DNA from: Sphagnum compactum
Lineage: Eukaryota > Bryophyta > Sphagnopsida > Sphagnales
Direction of reading: 5' to 3'
Assembly (NCBI GenBank): GCA_965153455.1
Contig: OZ234494.1
Coordinates: 20,646,001-20,710,000, forward strand
DNA length: 64,000 nucleotides
A program made the position numbers and the translations under genes. Below, piece by piece: positions 1 to 9,950 of the stretch; within the stretch, counting starts at the first letter, position 1; each line of letters begins with the position of its first letter. Under the pieces are notes generated by a model. It was not told the DNA's origin. It saw only the letters and a program-made list of their open reading frames with translations, and made no database searches.

Positions 1-84
1 CACCCCATCCGGCTTAAATAGACATCCATCCCCGTCCAGCTTAAACAGACGGTTGATGCGATGGATGAATTAAAAAATTAAAAC

Positions 85-1100
85 TTATATATAAGATTAT
101 TTTTCATTTTTCTATTTTAATATTATTATTATAAACCAAAAAAAAAACACCGAAAACAGAGAACGAAAAAGAAAATGAAAAGAAAAAGACCAGGTCCTCT
201 CTACAGTAAATCTTTGGGGTGCCCCCCCCCCGTGTGGTCCTTCGCATTTCTCACTCCGGTTTTTTAACCCGTCGAGCCCCCCCTCGCCCGGTCCTTCGCA
301 TTTCCCAATCCGGGTCTTTAACCCGTCAATCCCCCCCGGCCCGGTCCTTCGCATTTCCCACTCCAGTTCTTTAACCTTTCGGTCACGGTTCTTGAGAACC
401 CAACAGGAACGAAAGAATCGTCGGTTCCTTTCATTTCAACAACCTTGCCGAGCTCATGGTTTCTGTGGAAGAACTGCCAGTTCTTTGACTTCATTCACAG
501 CTGCCGCCATCGCTCCTGCTACTGCTGCTCTTGTTGCTGTAAATAGACGGATTTCATCCATCCGTCTGGATGACAGGACGGATGACGGTTCGAGCGAATT
601 CAAGGGAGGCTACTTGACGGGATGGATGAGATGTCCGTACGGGACGGCTTCAAGGGAAGGAACTTTCATAATGCACAGGTGTGTGTATTTGACGGTATAT
701 ATATATAAGATAATTTTTCATTTTTCTATTTTATTATTATTATTATAAACAAAAAGAAACACCGAAAACAGAGAACGAAAAAGAAAATGAAAAAAAAACC
801 ACCCCGTTCTCTGTACAGTAAATCTTGGGGGTGCCCCCCCTGGGGCCGAGCAAGTGTGTGCCCCGTGCATAATGCACAGGTGTGTTATTTCAACAATGTT
901 TGGTTCAACCCCGTCGACCCCCCCCCCCCCCCCCCGCTCGGTCCTTCGCATTTCCCACTCCGGTTCTTTAACCCGTCGAGCCCCCCCCGCCCGATCCTTC
1001 GCATTTCCCAGTCCGGGTCTTTAACCCGTCGATCCCCCCGGCTTGATCCTTCGCATTTCCCACTCCAGTTCGGGCACTTCTTGGGGGTGCCCCCCCTGGG
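85..1100. repeat. Duplicated GC-rich/AT-rich repeat block with 53-bp units
   Basis: The sequence from about 85 to 366 recurs imperfectly at about 697-1075, a direct duplication with a period near 612 bp. Each copy begins with an AT-rich stretch, continues into a purine-rich run, then a C-rich stretch, and ends in three roughly 53-bp units starting GTCCTTCGCATTTCCCA and running to CCCGTCGA plus poly-C. The short palindrome GTGCATAATGCAC recurs near 865 and 1315. No coding capacity is credible here; reading frames through the block only translate repeat. It is probably the wreck of a local mobile element, but I do not recognise its class. Confidence 0.7.
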
Positions 1101-1167
1101 GCCGGGCATGAGGGGGCGGGGGGGGGGTATTTATTTCTGTCAGGGTTTTCTTCCCTGTATGATGCCA

Positions 1168-1302
1168 TCTTCCCTGTATGACGGGACGGATGGATGGACG
1201 GGTCGGACGAATGGAGGAAATGTCCGTCCGATCCGGATGGATTTAAGGGAAGCTTCATTCGCACGACTTCAGGGGAAGCTTCATTGTTCCTTTACTATAG
1301 AC
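1168..1302 (+). repeat. GACGG-type dispersed repeat, copy 1
   Basis: This segment begins near CTTCCCTGTATGACGGGA, runs through GGATGGATGGACGGGTC and ATGTCCGTCCG, and ends GCTTCATTGTTCCTTTACTA. The same succession of blocks occurs at about 5769-5861 and 7936-8133, and a related fragment lies near 541-665. The shared edges suggest a short dispersed element of about 135-200 bp rather than simple sequence. I see no open frame and cannot assign a class. Confidence 0.6.
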
Positions 1303-1349
1303 TAGTTTGAGCCCCGTGCATAATGCACAATTGTGTGTATGGTTAGCCG

Positions 1350-1450
1350 AGTGCTTAGAGGGGGTTCCAAAAGTTTTATACTTTTCTCTCTGACCTGTAA
1401 CCAAATGTGGCTAAAGTCCTCTTGTGGATGACTCGCAAGTCCACTTACTT
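1350..1450. repeat. Fragment of the long inverted-repeat family
   Basis: About 100 bp here, from GGGGTTCCAAAAG onward, aligns in the same direction with about 16500-16610 in the right arm of the long inverted repeat. Shared blocks include GGCTAA-GTCCTCTT and TGGATGA. It is a diverged isolated fragment, showing the family is dispersed. Confidence 0.55.
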
Positions 1451-1486
1451 CACAAAATTGAAATTAACCACAAGTTATTGGTAAAG

Positions 1487-1720
1487 TCAGGCGATTAGGG
1501 GGCAAGAACGGCCACTTTTGGAATGTGTAACAGGGAATGAAATTTTACAAAACCAAATAATTGTGTTCAGAGAGTTCAAGCCACCACTATCTTGTGTTGG
1601 GTAGCAGGAGAGGCTTCTTCTAGGCTTGGTGTCTTTCAATCTAGCAAAAAATTTATTCATACTTGCAAGTTCACTAAATCTTGCCTTTCTGAACTCTGAG
1701 TGCATTCTTACTGTTTTCAT
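1487..1720 (-). pseudogene. Exon-like fragment of an unidentified protein
   Basis: The minus strand from about 1703 to 1590 encodes a well-composed, stop-free stretch rich in Arg, Lys and Ser (for example RKARFSELASMNKFF), preceded by a possible splice acceptor (AACAG). The frame remains open to 1487 but loses coding character after about 1590. I do not recognise the family. It may be one exon of a host gene or one of several gene fragments scattered through 1.4-8 kb. The only evidence is composition and the splice-like edge. Confidence 0.25.
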
Positions 1721-2384
1721 GGCTGCCTGTTTAGGTTATGGATTTCAGTTGTTATAACTTGGCAGATGGGCATGTTCCGACCAATGATCTGACTAAGAGC
1801 TTCTTAGATTGGTGGTGCAGATTCATGAGCTCCTGGAATTTGTATTTGAAGATTTGAATGTAGAAATGGGTTTGCGTTTCTCCAGTAGTTTGCTTTGCAA
1901 GGGCTAATCCTGTGCAGTGATTGCAGAAAATTTCTTTCAAGTATATAGTCTTTCAATGTTGTGGATGCAACTTCTCAAATTCATGCTTCAAAATTCTACA
2001 GTTTATTCTCTCTCTTTTCCCCCAGAAATGGAAACACTACAATCTTCACTTTCACCTTAGATGTGTAAGGTATGTCATGTCATCTGATTTGAATCACTTC
2101 TGAATCACAAAAGTTGGGCAGCCCTCAGAGTCATAAGGTAACAATGCAAAGCATGCACAACCCCAATGCAATGCAACAATCATACTTTAACATTATAGAC
2201 TCGATGAACAAATACAGATAAATCGGGATCCAGTAGACACTTAATGTGGTTCCCTTCCTTTTTGCACAGAGTTACAGCTTTGCTCTACCACTAAAATAGC
2301 TCGTTTGCTTCTATAGGTCCAAGATACATTGAGAAAGAAATGGACTGATATGTGATTGATCAATATGTGAATGTATTTTCATTC

Positions 2385-3010
2385 TTACCCCAATTGCTCC
2401 ACTGACTCAGATGCAGGGATTCTGTTTGTCTCATCCTGTTCTGCAAGTTCAGTTGTTTTCACGTTTTGACCTTCCTCAGCATGTTGGATCTTGTATGCTG
2501 CAAGCTCCTTCTTCTGGTTGATTGCAGTGTTATACACTTGCTTGAGGTGTGGTTGACTCGAAATCCAGGTGTGGCGATGGGATCCGTGGATTGCAGGAGA
2601 TGGGTATCTGCAAAAACACAGCAGGATCAACCTGGATTTCTCCAAGCACTCGGATCCGAAAGAAGAAGAAGAAGCACAGCCACCACCACTCCTTCCATCT
2701 CTCTTCACCTGGCTGGCTGTGAGATCCACCAAACCACAACTGCTGCTCCATTCCCTTCAAAAGCGCGCCTGCTCTTTTGCTACACCCACGCCTTTTCAAG
2801 TTTTGACTTGGAGAAGAGTTTAGAAGTTGTGGAAGCATGTGGACCCAGTGATCTGCAACCGAGCCTAGGGCGCCAGCCACAAAGAAGATCAGCAACAATG
2901 TTCAGCCGATCTTGGCCCCATAAAATGGCAACAGATTTGCCTTCAGGATCAAGAACTTGAAATGTTGGTGCTCCAATGCCACCAAGTTCCTGCACCTGCC
3001 ATCCCTCCCA
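2385..3010 (-). pseudogene. Exon-like fragments of an unidentified plant gene
   Basis: Two minus-strand stretches look coding. The upstream one (about 2968-2850) follows a GGCAG acceptor-like site and reads VQELGGIGAPTFQVLDPEG then AILWGQDRLNIVADLL; a neighbouring frame then continues plausibly with ALGSVADHWVHMLPQLL, suggesting a frameshift near 2875. The downstream one (about 2530-2388) reads through a hydrophilic tail containing AINQKKELAAYKIQHAEEGQ and ends beside a GTAAG donor-like site. I cannot name the family. Broken frames and the setting among other gene fragments favour a decayed or captured piece over a working gene. Confidence 0.35.
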
Positions 3011-3050
3011 AATCAGTTCTAGGCACCATTATTTTAGACTCAATGCCCAA

Positions 3051-3090
3051 ATAAAAATGCCAAACTCTAGGACCTCTTCATATGGTTCCA
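3051..3090 (+). repeat. Left member of direct repeat flanking the AVT-like fragment
   Basis: About 40 bp containing CTCTAGGACCTCTTCATATG recurs with a few mismatches at about 3523-3562. The two copies bracket the transporter-like exon at 3180-3530. The shared part is much longer than a target-site duplication, so it reflects either duplication of flanking sequence or recombination. Confidence 0.7.
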
Positions 3091-3179
3091 TTTCTTTGTG
3101 AATGAATCTGCTGGTTCTGGATGAGGATAATTGCATAGCCTGCTTTCTAACAGATGTAGTAATCTGACAAAGAAATCTC

Positions 3180-3530
3180 ATGGCAACAGGTGTCTCTTTG
3201 ATTGAAATTTCTGAAAATATGCACAAAGTGCCAGTTGATGAGCTTCTTCTGCTCCCTCAAAGCCCTCATTTAACAGGCACAGATGATGAAGAGAGACTGG
3301 TTAAACAGGAGAGGCTTGAACAACTGTCGGATACTACAGGCGCCAGTGTTGGAAGTTCAGTGTTCAATCTGGCAACCATTGTCATTGGGGCAGGGATTAT
3401 GGCACTTCCGGCCACCATGCGCGTTTTGGGTGTGCCGATCGGCCTCCTCACCATGCTGCTTATGGGTGTTCTTTCAGAGATCAGCATTGAAATGATTGTC
3501 CACTTCTTAGATCTTATGGAGGTTAAATAA
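3180..3530 (+). pseudogene. Truncated AVT/SLC38-like amino-acid transporter (N-terminal exon)
   Basis: The 116-residue product starts with a hydrophilic acidic N-terminus of about 55 residues and then reads VFNLATIVIGAGIMALPATM, the strongly conserved first membrane segment of the AVT6/SLC38-type amino-acid transporter family. A second hydrophobic segment (GLLTMLLMGVLSEISIEMIV) follows, and the frame stops a few codons later. Family members are usually over 400 residues with about 11 membrane segments, so roughly three quarters are missing and no later exon was found downstream. The ATG at 3180 agrees with the usual N-terminal length. A 40-bp direct repeat flanks the fragment. It is most likely a captured or truncated copy; a first exon with very distant later exons is less likely. 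Confidence 0.7.
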
Positions 3531-3562
3531 AATGCAAGACTCTAGGACCTCTTCATATGGTT
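3523..3562 (+). repeat. Right member of direct repeat flanking the AVT-like fragment
   Basis: Imperfect copy of the 40-bp sequence at 3051-3090, overlapping the last codons and stop of the transporter fragment, so the final residues of that frame (about LMEVK) probably come from the repeat and not from the gene. Confidence 0.65.
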
Positions 3563-4667
3563 CGTCAAAGGCAGCAATGTAGACTTATGAGATGAAACCT
3601 GCTCAAAACAGTTGGATTCCAACCTTGAGATGCTTTGCACCAGACACTACCTAACTATACACATACTACACTGCAGAGGTACTAATAATAAAAAAACAAT
3701 ATTTGCATTAAGGAAAGTAGAAGATTTTACCTGGCCAGAAAATTTTGCAACTGTTGTACTCATACATACACTGATCTTTGAAATTGAAATTGGATCCAAG
3801 AAACCTTTGATGGTGCTCCACAACATTCTAAAGCCTGGACGTGCATTAATGGTGAACATCTTATGCCATGTTTACATCATCAAAACCACACACCTGCTAA
3901 TCAGTTTCAAGCATGCACACAACTTTGGGTCAGGAAGATGTGCCAATCTCTGACTTGTGCATGCGTCCAAATACAATTGTGACATAGCACATAGCCATCC
4001 AATATCACCCCAGGTCCTCGATGATTATATCAATTGAATAATAACATCAGCAGCAGCAGGGCGGCAGGACCCCAACCCCCTTCTCCCCGCTTTGCTTTAT
4101 TTCAGAAGGCAGCGCGGACGGATCGAACGCAGACCAAATTTTAAAAAACAGAAAATGACGGAGAGCAGCCGTGTGGATGCGAGAGCGTGGAATCCGTCCG
4201 TCAAGGAGGGATGGGAGGAGGCGACCTGAAACTTTTTTAAAAAAATTCTTGGCCGGCAGACAACAGGCAGGCAGATCATTAGGTTCCTTGATTCTCATCT
4301 GCACTGCGACATGGCAGATCGATCGCATCACATCGCATCGCATAATCACTTCGTTGGAGATTAGAAAGCCTAAGATCAACTGCTAATGAGATGTGATGCG
4401 CGGGAGCTCGCGAGGGCGGTTGAGAGGCCATCCCGCACCCGCGTGCACGCCGACACGTGTCCCACCCTTCGACTTGACGTCCTCGCTAATAGTAGCTACT
4501 GTCCGTCCGGAGTCAGGGCAAGGCAAAATCGTGAAATTTCTGTTGGGAATTTGGCCTGAAAATGTGTCCCAAACAAAGCTCATAATCAATGTCAGCTTTT
4601 GACTCCCTGTTGCTGAAGAAAAAGGATAATAGTAGTGTGCAAAACATAAGTTTACCTGTGAGATTAC

Positions 4668-5768
4668 CTGAGCTTCAGATGCTTTAATTGCCTCCACTTC
4701 CATGAGAGCTGCTTTCAGTTGACTTTGTAACATAGCTGTGTGTGCCTGGACTTCCTCCAATTCATGTTTCGCTGCGGCTGCTTCTTTTCTTCCCTTCAAT
4801 GCCACTGCCTTCTCCTCATCTGCTTCCATTGTCACCTGTCATCACACACCCCCCCAACCCATCTTCTATTATCAGATCGGCTATTTATACCTGAAGACCT
4901 GGGTACTGCTGTACCTGTTTGAATATGTAAAAGTGAACAGCCTCTTACCCATCACTGGCATCAGACCTTAGAGAAGGAAAAAGCCTCTCAACTGACCTGA
5001 TGCAAGGCATCATTTAAGCCAGATATGGACTCCTTTGCTTTGCTCTCTGCCTGTATGCCAGCTTCTAAGAGAGACTTAGCTTTGGAGAGCTCCAACTTCA
5101 TCTCTGCAGTAACATCAGCAACAATCACCTCATACTCCTCCTTCACAGCTGCAAGCTCTGTCATGGTGTTTTTCAGCTCTGCCTTCAGGGATGCCAGAGA
5201 TGCAGACATCCTTTGCTCCTTCTCTATTGCATTCTTCACTTTTGCATTTGACTCCTCCAACTACATTGCATATGACCTTGCCTTCCAACACTTGAAAATC
5301 AGTTTTTAATCTCTTCTCCTCTTTGGGTTTTGTTACAAAATCAGCAGCATAACAATTAACATCAGCCTCAAAGAGACAATGACAAATATTACAGAACTCA
5401 ATTGATTGAACTGAGTACCTTTTCTGCAGTTTTTGTTGCATCCTTAAGGTCTATCCTCGATCCTTGCAATTTCAATCTGTAGTCCCCAATAGCACCTTTC
5501 AATTTCATCTCAGATTCCTTTGTGACAGCTATCTCCGCTTCGAGTTCCTCCAATTCTTTCTTCACTGCAACCATAGCTTCACCGGCTTTCTCTTGAGCTT
5601 CCTTGACAGCAGAAAACTCTGCCTTCAATGTTTCAAGCTCTGCAGTTGTCATGGCCCCTGTTGCCCTCTCTTCAGTTTCCTTTGTTGCCAACAGCTTTGA
5701 TGTTACCTCCTCAAGCTCAGAAGCAGTTGCTTCCACAACGCCTCTCTGCCTTTGTTCTGCTTCCTCAA
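4668..5768 (-). pseudogene. WEB-family-like coiled-coil protein, internal exons only
   Basis: Three minus-strand exons can be read. Exon A (5768-5419) ends at AAAAG/GTACTC; exon B (about 5300-4997) ends at CATCAG/GTCAGT; exon C (4835-4668) starts after GACAG and ends at CTCAG/GTAATC. All junctions are in phase 0. The product is Ala/Glu/Lys-rich heptad sequence (ELEEVTSKLLATKETEERA, LEESNAKVKNAIEKEQRM), like plant WEB1/PMI2 chloroplast-movement coiled-coil proteins (WEMBL domain). Composition is suggestive, not diagnostic, because long coiled coils look alike. A TAG near 5263 interrupts exon B unless the exon starts just after it. No start, N-terminus or C-terminal end is visible. Exon A stops abruptly at 5768, where a GACGG-type repeat begins, so the gene is broken or captured. 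Confidence 0.5.
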
Positions 5769-5861
5769 CATCTTCCCTGTATGACGGGATGGATGGATGG
5801 ACGGGTCAGACGGACGGAGGAAATGTCCGTCCGGTCCGGACGGATTTAGGGGATTTAGGCT
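5769..5861 (+). repeat. GACGG-type dispersed repeat, copy 2
   Basis: Starts with CTTCCCTGTATGACGGGA exactly where the coiled-coil exon loses coding sense, and shares its block order with 1168-1302 and 7936-8133. It runs directly into the 88-bp tandem array. Confidence 0.6.
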
Positions 5862-6110
5862 ACATGTCCGTCCGTCCGGTTGGATGACGGGACAGATGAC
5901 GGACATGGGAAAGCCACGCCCTCGGTATACTTAGCTACTGTCGGTGGCTACATGTCCGTCCGTCCGGTTGGATGACGGGACGGATGACGGACATGGGAAA
6001 GCCACACCCTCGGTATAGTTAGCTACTATCGGTGGCTACATGTCCGTCCGTCCGGTTGGATGACGGGACGGATGACGGACATGGGAAAGCCACGCCCTTG
6101 GTATATTTAG
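5862..6110 (+). repeat. 88-bp tandem repeat, about 2.8 copies
   Basis: Units begin ACATGTCCGTCCGTCCGG at 5862, 5950 and 6038, giving a period of exactly 88 bp. They contain GATGACGGGAC, GGGAAAGCCAC and GTATA-TTAGCTACT. Divergence between units is only a few bases, so the array is young. It is an expansion attached to the GACGG-type repeat. About 6130-6560 downstream is AT-rich with AAATTT/TTGAAA motifs and a short TA run near 6508, with no gene. Confidence 0.8.
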
Positions 6111-6868
6111 GGCTGCACGGATTTAGGGGAAGCTTGAAAAACCCTATTCTTTTACTGCAAATTCAAAAAAAAAATGACAAAAATTTTGGAAATTTTCATC
6201 AAACTCTTGAAACCACAAATTTGTTCAGATTTGAACTTTCCTTTAAGTACAAATTTCGGGAAAATAACTCAGAATTAGGTAAAATTTCCAAACTCTCAAA
6301 ACCACAAACTTTGAAAGAATTGGAAAGTTCTGTTTTGTTACTGCAAATTTAGAAAATTTTGACAAAAGATTGCAAAAATTCACCAAACTCTTGAAAACAC
6401 AAATTTCAGCTTTTCTACTGTCTTGACTAAATTTGTTAAGTTTTTGGAAAATTTTCCAAATTCTCAATATCAACTTTTTTATAAACTTGAATGAAAATAT
6501 TTTATATATATATATATATAACCTCTTTTTGAGATATTTTAAAACAGACACTTGGGCTTGGGGGGGCGAGGGGGGCATCAGCTGCCACAGAGCAGCCATG
6601 TGGAGAAACCATGGCAGCAGTTATTTCTTCATTATTTAGGCCATTGCATGGGCGAGCACCATCGCTGTAAAAGAAATCCAAAATCCTTCACCATATTATA
6701 AACTTATAATATTCTGGCAAAAGAAGAATTACGGAAACTCAAATACTTCACCAAATGACCAACTGGGTGATAAGCATATGGATAAACAAAACAAAGACAA
6801 AAGACTGAAACCCGTGTGTAGGCCCAAAATCAAACTCCCCTTGAACTCAGCTGCAGAATCATTTCTAC

Positions 6869-6957
6869 CTGGACTTTTAGGACAATGCTTATGTGTTCCT
6901 GTGCATGCTGCAGGTTGAGGAGTCTTCTGATAAGCTCCTCCACACTTAGCTTCATAC
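6869..6957 (-). pseudogene. Short exon-like segment, unidentified
   Basis: The minus strand has an acceptor-like TGTAG, then 89 nt with one open frame reading MKLSVEELIRRLLNLQHAQE and nine more residues, then a donor-like CCAG/GTAGAA. The amphipathic helical composition and well-formed splice edges suggest a genuine exon of some gene. I do not recognise it, and no flanking exons were found. It may be one more fragment in the 1.4-8 kb mosaic. Confidence 0.3.
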
Positions 6958-7375
6958 CTACACAACCAATGACAGCAAAAGTAAGTAGACTGAGGACCTA
7001 ACATTGCCTTCGTATGCAGTTCCTAATTCAATGCATTCTTGTCACATAATCTGGTTCTCAAGCTTTGCAAATCAAGAAAGAATTGGTAAAATGTAGGATT
7101 AGCAAGGTTTGAATGACATGATAAACAACCATTAGTGATAACAAAGGAATAATGTATAAGAGGCAAATCTAACATGTGCCAATGACAATTTAGGTCAGGG
7201 CAAGATTGGGCAGCAGGTACAGGGATTCCAACCCTCAGACAATCTGATGCTGATGGCTCCTGGGTCTTTTATCTCTCTACAATGTCACCACATTTGTCAC
7301 ACTACAAAACAGAAGCATCCTGAACACAGATTAATAACACATGCTTCTCTGCAGAAGGTATGAACAACCACACAT

Positions 7376-7530
7376 CTACTGCATAAAGATGAGAACGGAC
7401 TTATCAGGTTGGCGTGCGGACCCTTGTACACCCATCTTGACTTGATCGAAGTCTAAGTTCACTGCTCGAAGAAAATGGTCTGCAGGATTCTTGAGCTTTG
7501 GACATGGGAAGCCTGAAGCTGCAAAATGCT
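7376..7530 (-). pseudogene. ABCG (white-brown complex) transporter exon fragment
   Basis: After an acceptor-like TTGCAG the minus strand reads HFAASGFPCPKLKNPADHFL followed by RAVNLDFDQVK. This is the conserved post-Walker-B linker of plant half-size ABCG transporters (typically GFPCP, NP-DHFL, VN-DFD). Only about 50 residues of a protein usually 600-700 long are present, with no Walker A, signature motif or membrane domain nearby. A second copy of the same exon sits at about 7830-7930. It is a gene fragment carried or duplicated in this repeat-rich block, not a working transporter. Confidence 0.65.
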
Positions 7531-7639
7531 GCAACCAAAAGAAGAAGACACACAGATACACAGGAATCATAAAAAGAAAACCATAAGGAAGGAAAAAATC
7601 ATCCTCTAATTACTGCAAAAAAAGAAAAAAAACAAATCC

Positions 7640-7830
7640 CAGAAATCTCAGAAAGTCTCTTGCTACTGCAAAGTGTTCTCTTGCTGCTGCAAAGAAGGTC
7701 TCTTGTTGTTGCAAAGAATTCTCTGGGTGCTGCAAAGAATTCTCTTGTTGCAGCAAAGCAAGTCTCTTGCTGCTACAAAGAAATCTTAGAAATCTCTTGC
7801 CGTTGCAAAGAAAGCCTCTTGTTGCTGCAA
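7640..7830 (+). repeat. Degenerate GCTGCAAAGAA-type tandem repeat
   Basis: Units of roughly 20-30 bp built on TCTCTTGCTGCTGCAAAGAA and variants lie between the two copies of the ABCG exon. The long frames through it on both strands are repeat translation, not genes. Confidence 0.7.
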
Positions 7831-7930
7831 AGGACCCTTGTACACCCATCTTGACTCGATCGAAGTCTAAGTTCACTGCTCAAAGAAAACGGTCTGCAGG
7901 ATTCTTGAGCTTTGGACATGGGAAGCCTGA
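7830..7930 (-). pseudogene. Second copy of the ABCG exon fragment
   Basis: About 100 bp repeat the core of the 7376-7530 exon with only a few substitutions. The copy is cut off on its upstream side at about 7935, where the GACGG-type repeat block begins (CGGTATACTTACCTACTGTC). High identity between copies indicates a recent local duplication. Confidence 0.6.
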
Positions 7931-7935
7931 AGCTG

Positions 7936-8133
7936 CTCGGTATACTTACCTACTGTCCGTGGCTACTGTCCGTCTGGAGTCACGGGACGAATGGATGGAC
8001 GGGTCGAATGGACGAAGGAAATGTCCGTCCGGTCTGGACGGATTTAGGGGAAGATTCATTCGCACGGCTTCAGGGGAGGCTTCATTCACACGGCTTCAGG
8101 GGAGGCTTCATTGTTCCTTTACTATAGATAATA
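7936..8133 (+). repeat. GACGG-type dispersed repeat, copy 3
   Basis: Contains the family blocks GGATGGACGGGTCGAATGGA, ATGTCCGTCCGGTCTGGACG, a duplicated CACGGCTTCAGGGGAGGCTT and the terminal CATTGTTCCTTTACTATAGA. It ends in an AAT-rich microsatellite. Confidence 0.6.
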
Positions 8134-9224
8134 ATAATAATATAATAATACTAATAAAGTATAGTTCACAGTAATTATTACTTAGTTGTGGGGTTATATG
8201 GTCCCACACTATACTATACACACTATGTAATGAACACAATTTTGTAGTGCATTTTTAATCTTTCAGCATCTATTCTCTGCATAAACTTGCCATGTCAACA
8301 TATGACTGAATTAACCTTTCTTCATTTGATGTTCAACATGTTGCATATATATGTCCAATGGAAAGGCATTCAAGCGTGGGCCAAAGTTGTAAATAGATAA
8401 GATGAAGGTTTTTGGCTGGTTTGTTTGCTTTGATGCAAAATTAATGGCACAAAAGATATGTTGAATTCTCAACATGCAATTATGTTTAACATGTCTAGCA
8501 CCCAACTATGTTTAACTAGGAAGCTAGCTTCTCTTCTCTTCTGTGCAAATTTCTCACCTGTGATTGGGTTCAATTATCTGCAATAGTTTATAGAAATGAA
8601 GTTCAACTCACACATGTATGAAACAATGTTAGCATGTGTTATGTACTATGGGGACTACGTCTAGACCCTGACACTTTGAGGGACAGTTTCTTTGGAATTA
8701 CAAGGTCTGTAGCTTGGTGTCCCAGAACATGCCACCACATCCAGAACACCAATATAATATGGCCCAAATTGACTTGGACATGACCACCCGTAACTTGGTC
8801 CAAAAGGTGCCCTTTTCCCACATCTAGCTTCTAGAGTTCCAACAATTTGTTTTTAAAGTTCAATCTATTTACTATATTGAGCCTTCTATCTGACCATGAC
8901 TCAAAACGAACTGGGGAATGTCAAGCATTTCTAGGATATGAATGAGTCTCTAGAATAAGGCTGATTTGGCCCTTCACTACATGTGTAGTCCTGAGTATAT
9001 ATGCAGTGGATAGATATATGCTTTGATTTTCTGGGCAAGATTTTACACCTAGTGAAAATAGTGATTCCCAGGGTTTCAATCTTCCATAATTTAAAATAAA
9101 AAAGAGAAGTTGTTATGAGTTTCTCAACTGCTGATCAGTTGTCACACAAGGAACAAAAAGGCCAAAACAGCCAGAACACAAGGCTTACCCATCCCAGTCT
9201 CTATATGACTGGTGTTTCAAGAGA
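8134..9224. other. No gene recognised
   Basis: AT-rich sequence without a credible gene. A Cys/Pro-rich minus-strand frame around 8830-8680 has a coding-like flavour but stops repeatedly and is not supported. No transposon boundary was identified. Confidence 0.4.
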
Positions 9225-9950
9225 GTTGCAGCCCGGGTCCACATAGGTGTAATAATCCATGCTGGGTTCGATTGACATGTTGAACAGCTCCATGTTTACC
9301 AAGTTCACATGGAGTTGACAAGCCAGCCTTGAAGACGTGACTTTTGAGGATATCTACCAAGATTATTAAACCAAAGAGGCCTTAGCCAAACCTAGTTCGA
9401 GGCTTCTGCCCTCCTGTTTCATGTCAAGGGTTCTGCCATGTTCTTTCTGGACGTACAGTCAATGGACAGGATCAACAACCAAACTATATTCAACATTTAG
9501 ACCACCACCCTACATTATGTATAACAAGTTCAACAAGGCTCAAGTATCTGCAAATTGATGTCACACCCTTTCTGTTTCCTTTCCTGTGAATAATATGCCC
9601 CTCTGTCAACCATTGAAAGAAAAAGTTAATAATCCATGCTCGGTTCAGAAATTACATATTCCACTATAGGAACAATCAATGATCAACATATTGAACAACT
9701 CAATGTTCATCACGGGAATACTCAAGAATACTCAACCGTGAAACACAACTTTTGAGGATCTGTAATAAGATTATGGTATGACAAAGGCTAGAATTAGCTG
9801 AAGGATTTTTGTCATGTTTGTTCTCAATGCAATCAATGGATAGGACCAAGCTCAACTCTCAAACTATGTTTAACATTTAGACCACCACCCTATAACTATG
9901 TAAAACAAGTTCAACAGCACTCAAGTATCTGCAAAATGATGTCCCACACT
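9225..9950. repeat. Two diverged tandem copies of an inverted-repeat-family module
   Basis: About 9225-9560 and 9620-9950 share blocks in the same order: AATAATCCATGCT, a CAACATGTTGAAC-like motif, ACTTTTGAGGAT, GACCACCACCCTA and CAAGTATCTGCAAA. The second copy pairs with the outer part of the right arm at 17340-17720. A further diverged copy in the opposite direction is at 59100-59350. Confidence 0.55.

Noticed and set aside
2466-2960. 164-residue plus-strand frame
   Set aside because: Opposite strand of exon-like minus-strand sequence; splice-like edges and better composition are on the minus strand.
7610-7876. Gln/Ala-rich minus-strand frame of 88 residues
   Set aside because: Translation of the GCTGCAAAGAA tandem repeat, with no conservation expected.
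8640-8830. Cys/Pro-rich minus-strand stretch as a small secreted protein
   Set aside because: Stops follow closely, no signal peptide or splice edges were seen, and no family was recognised.
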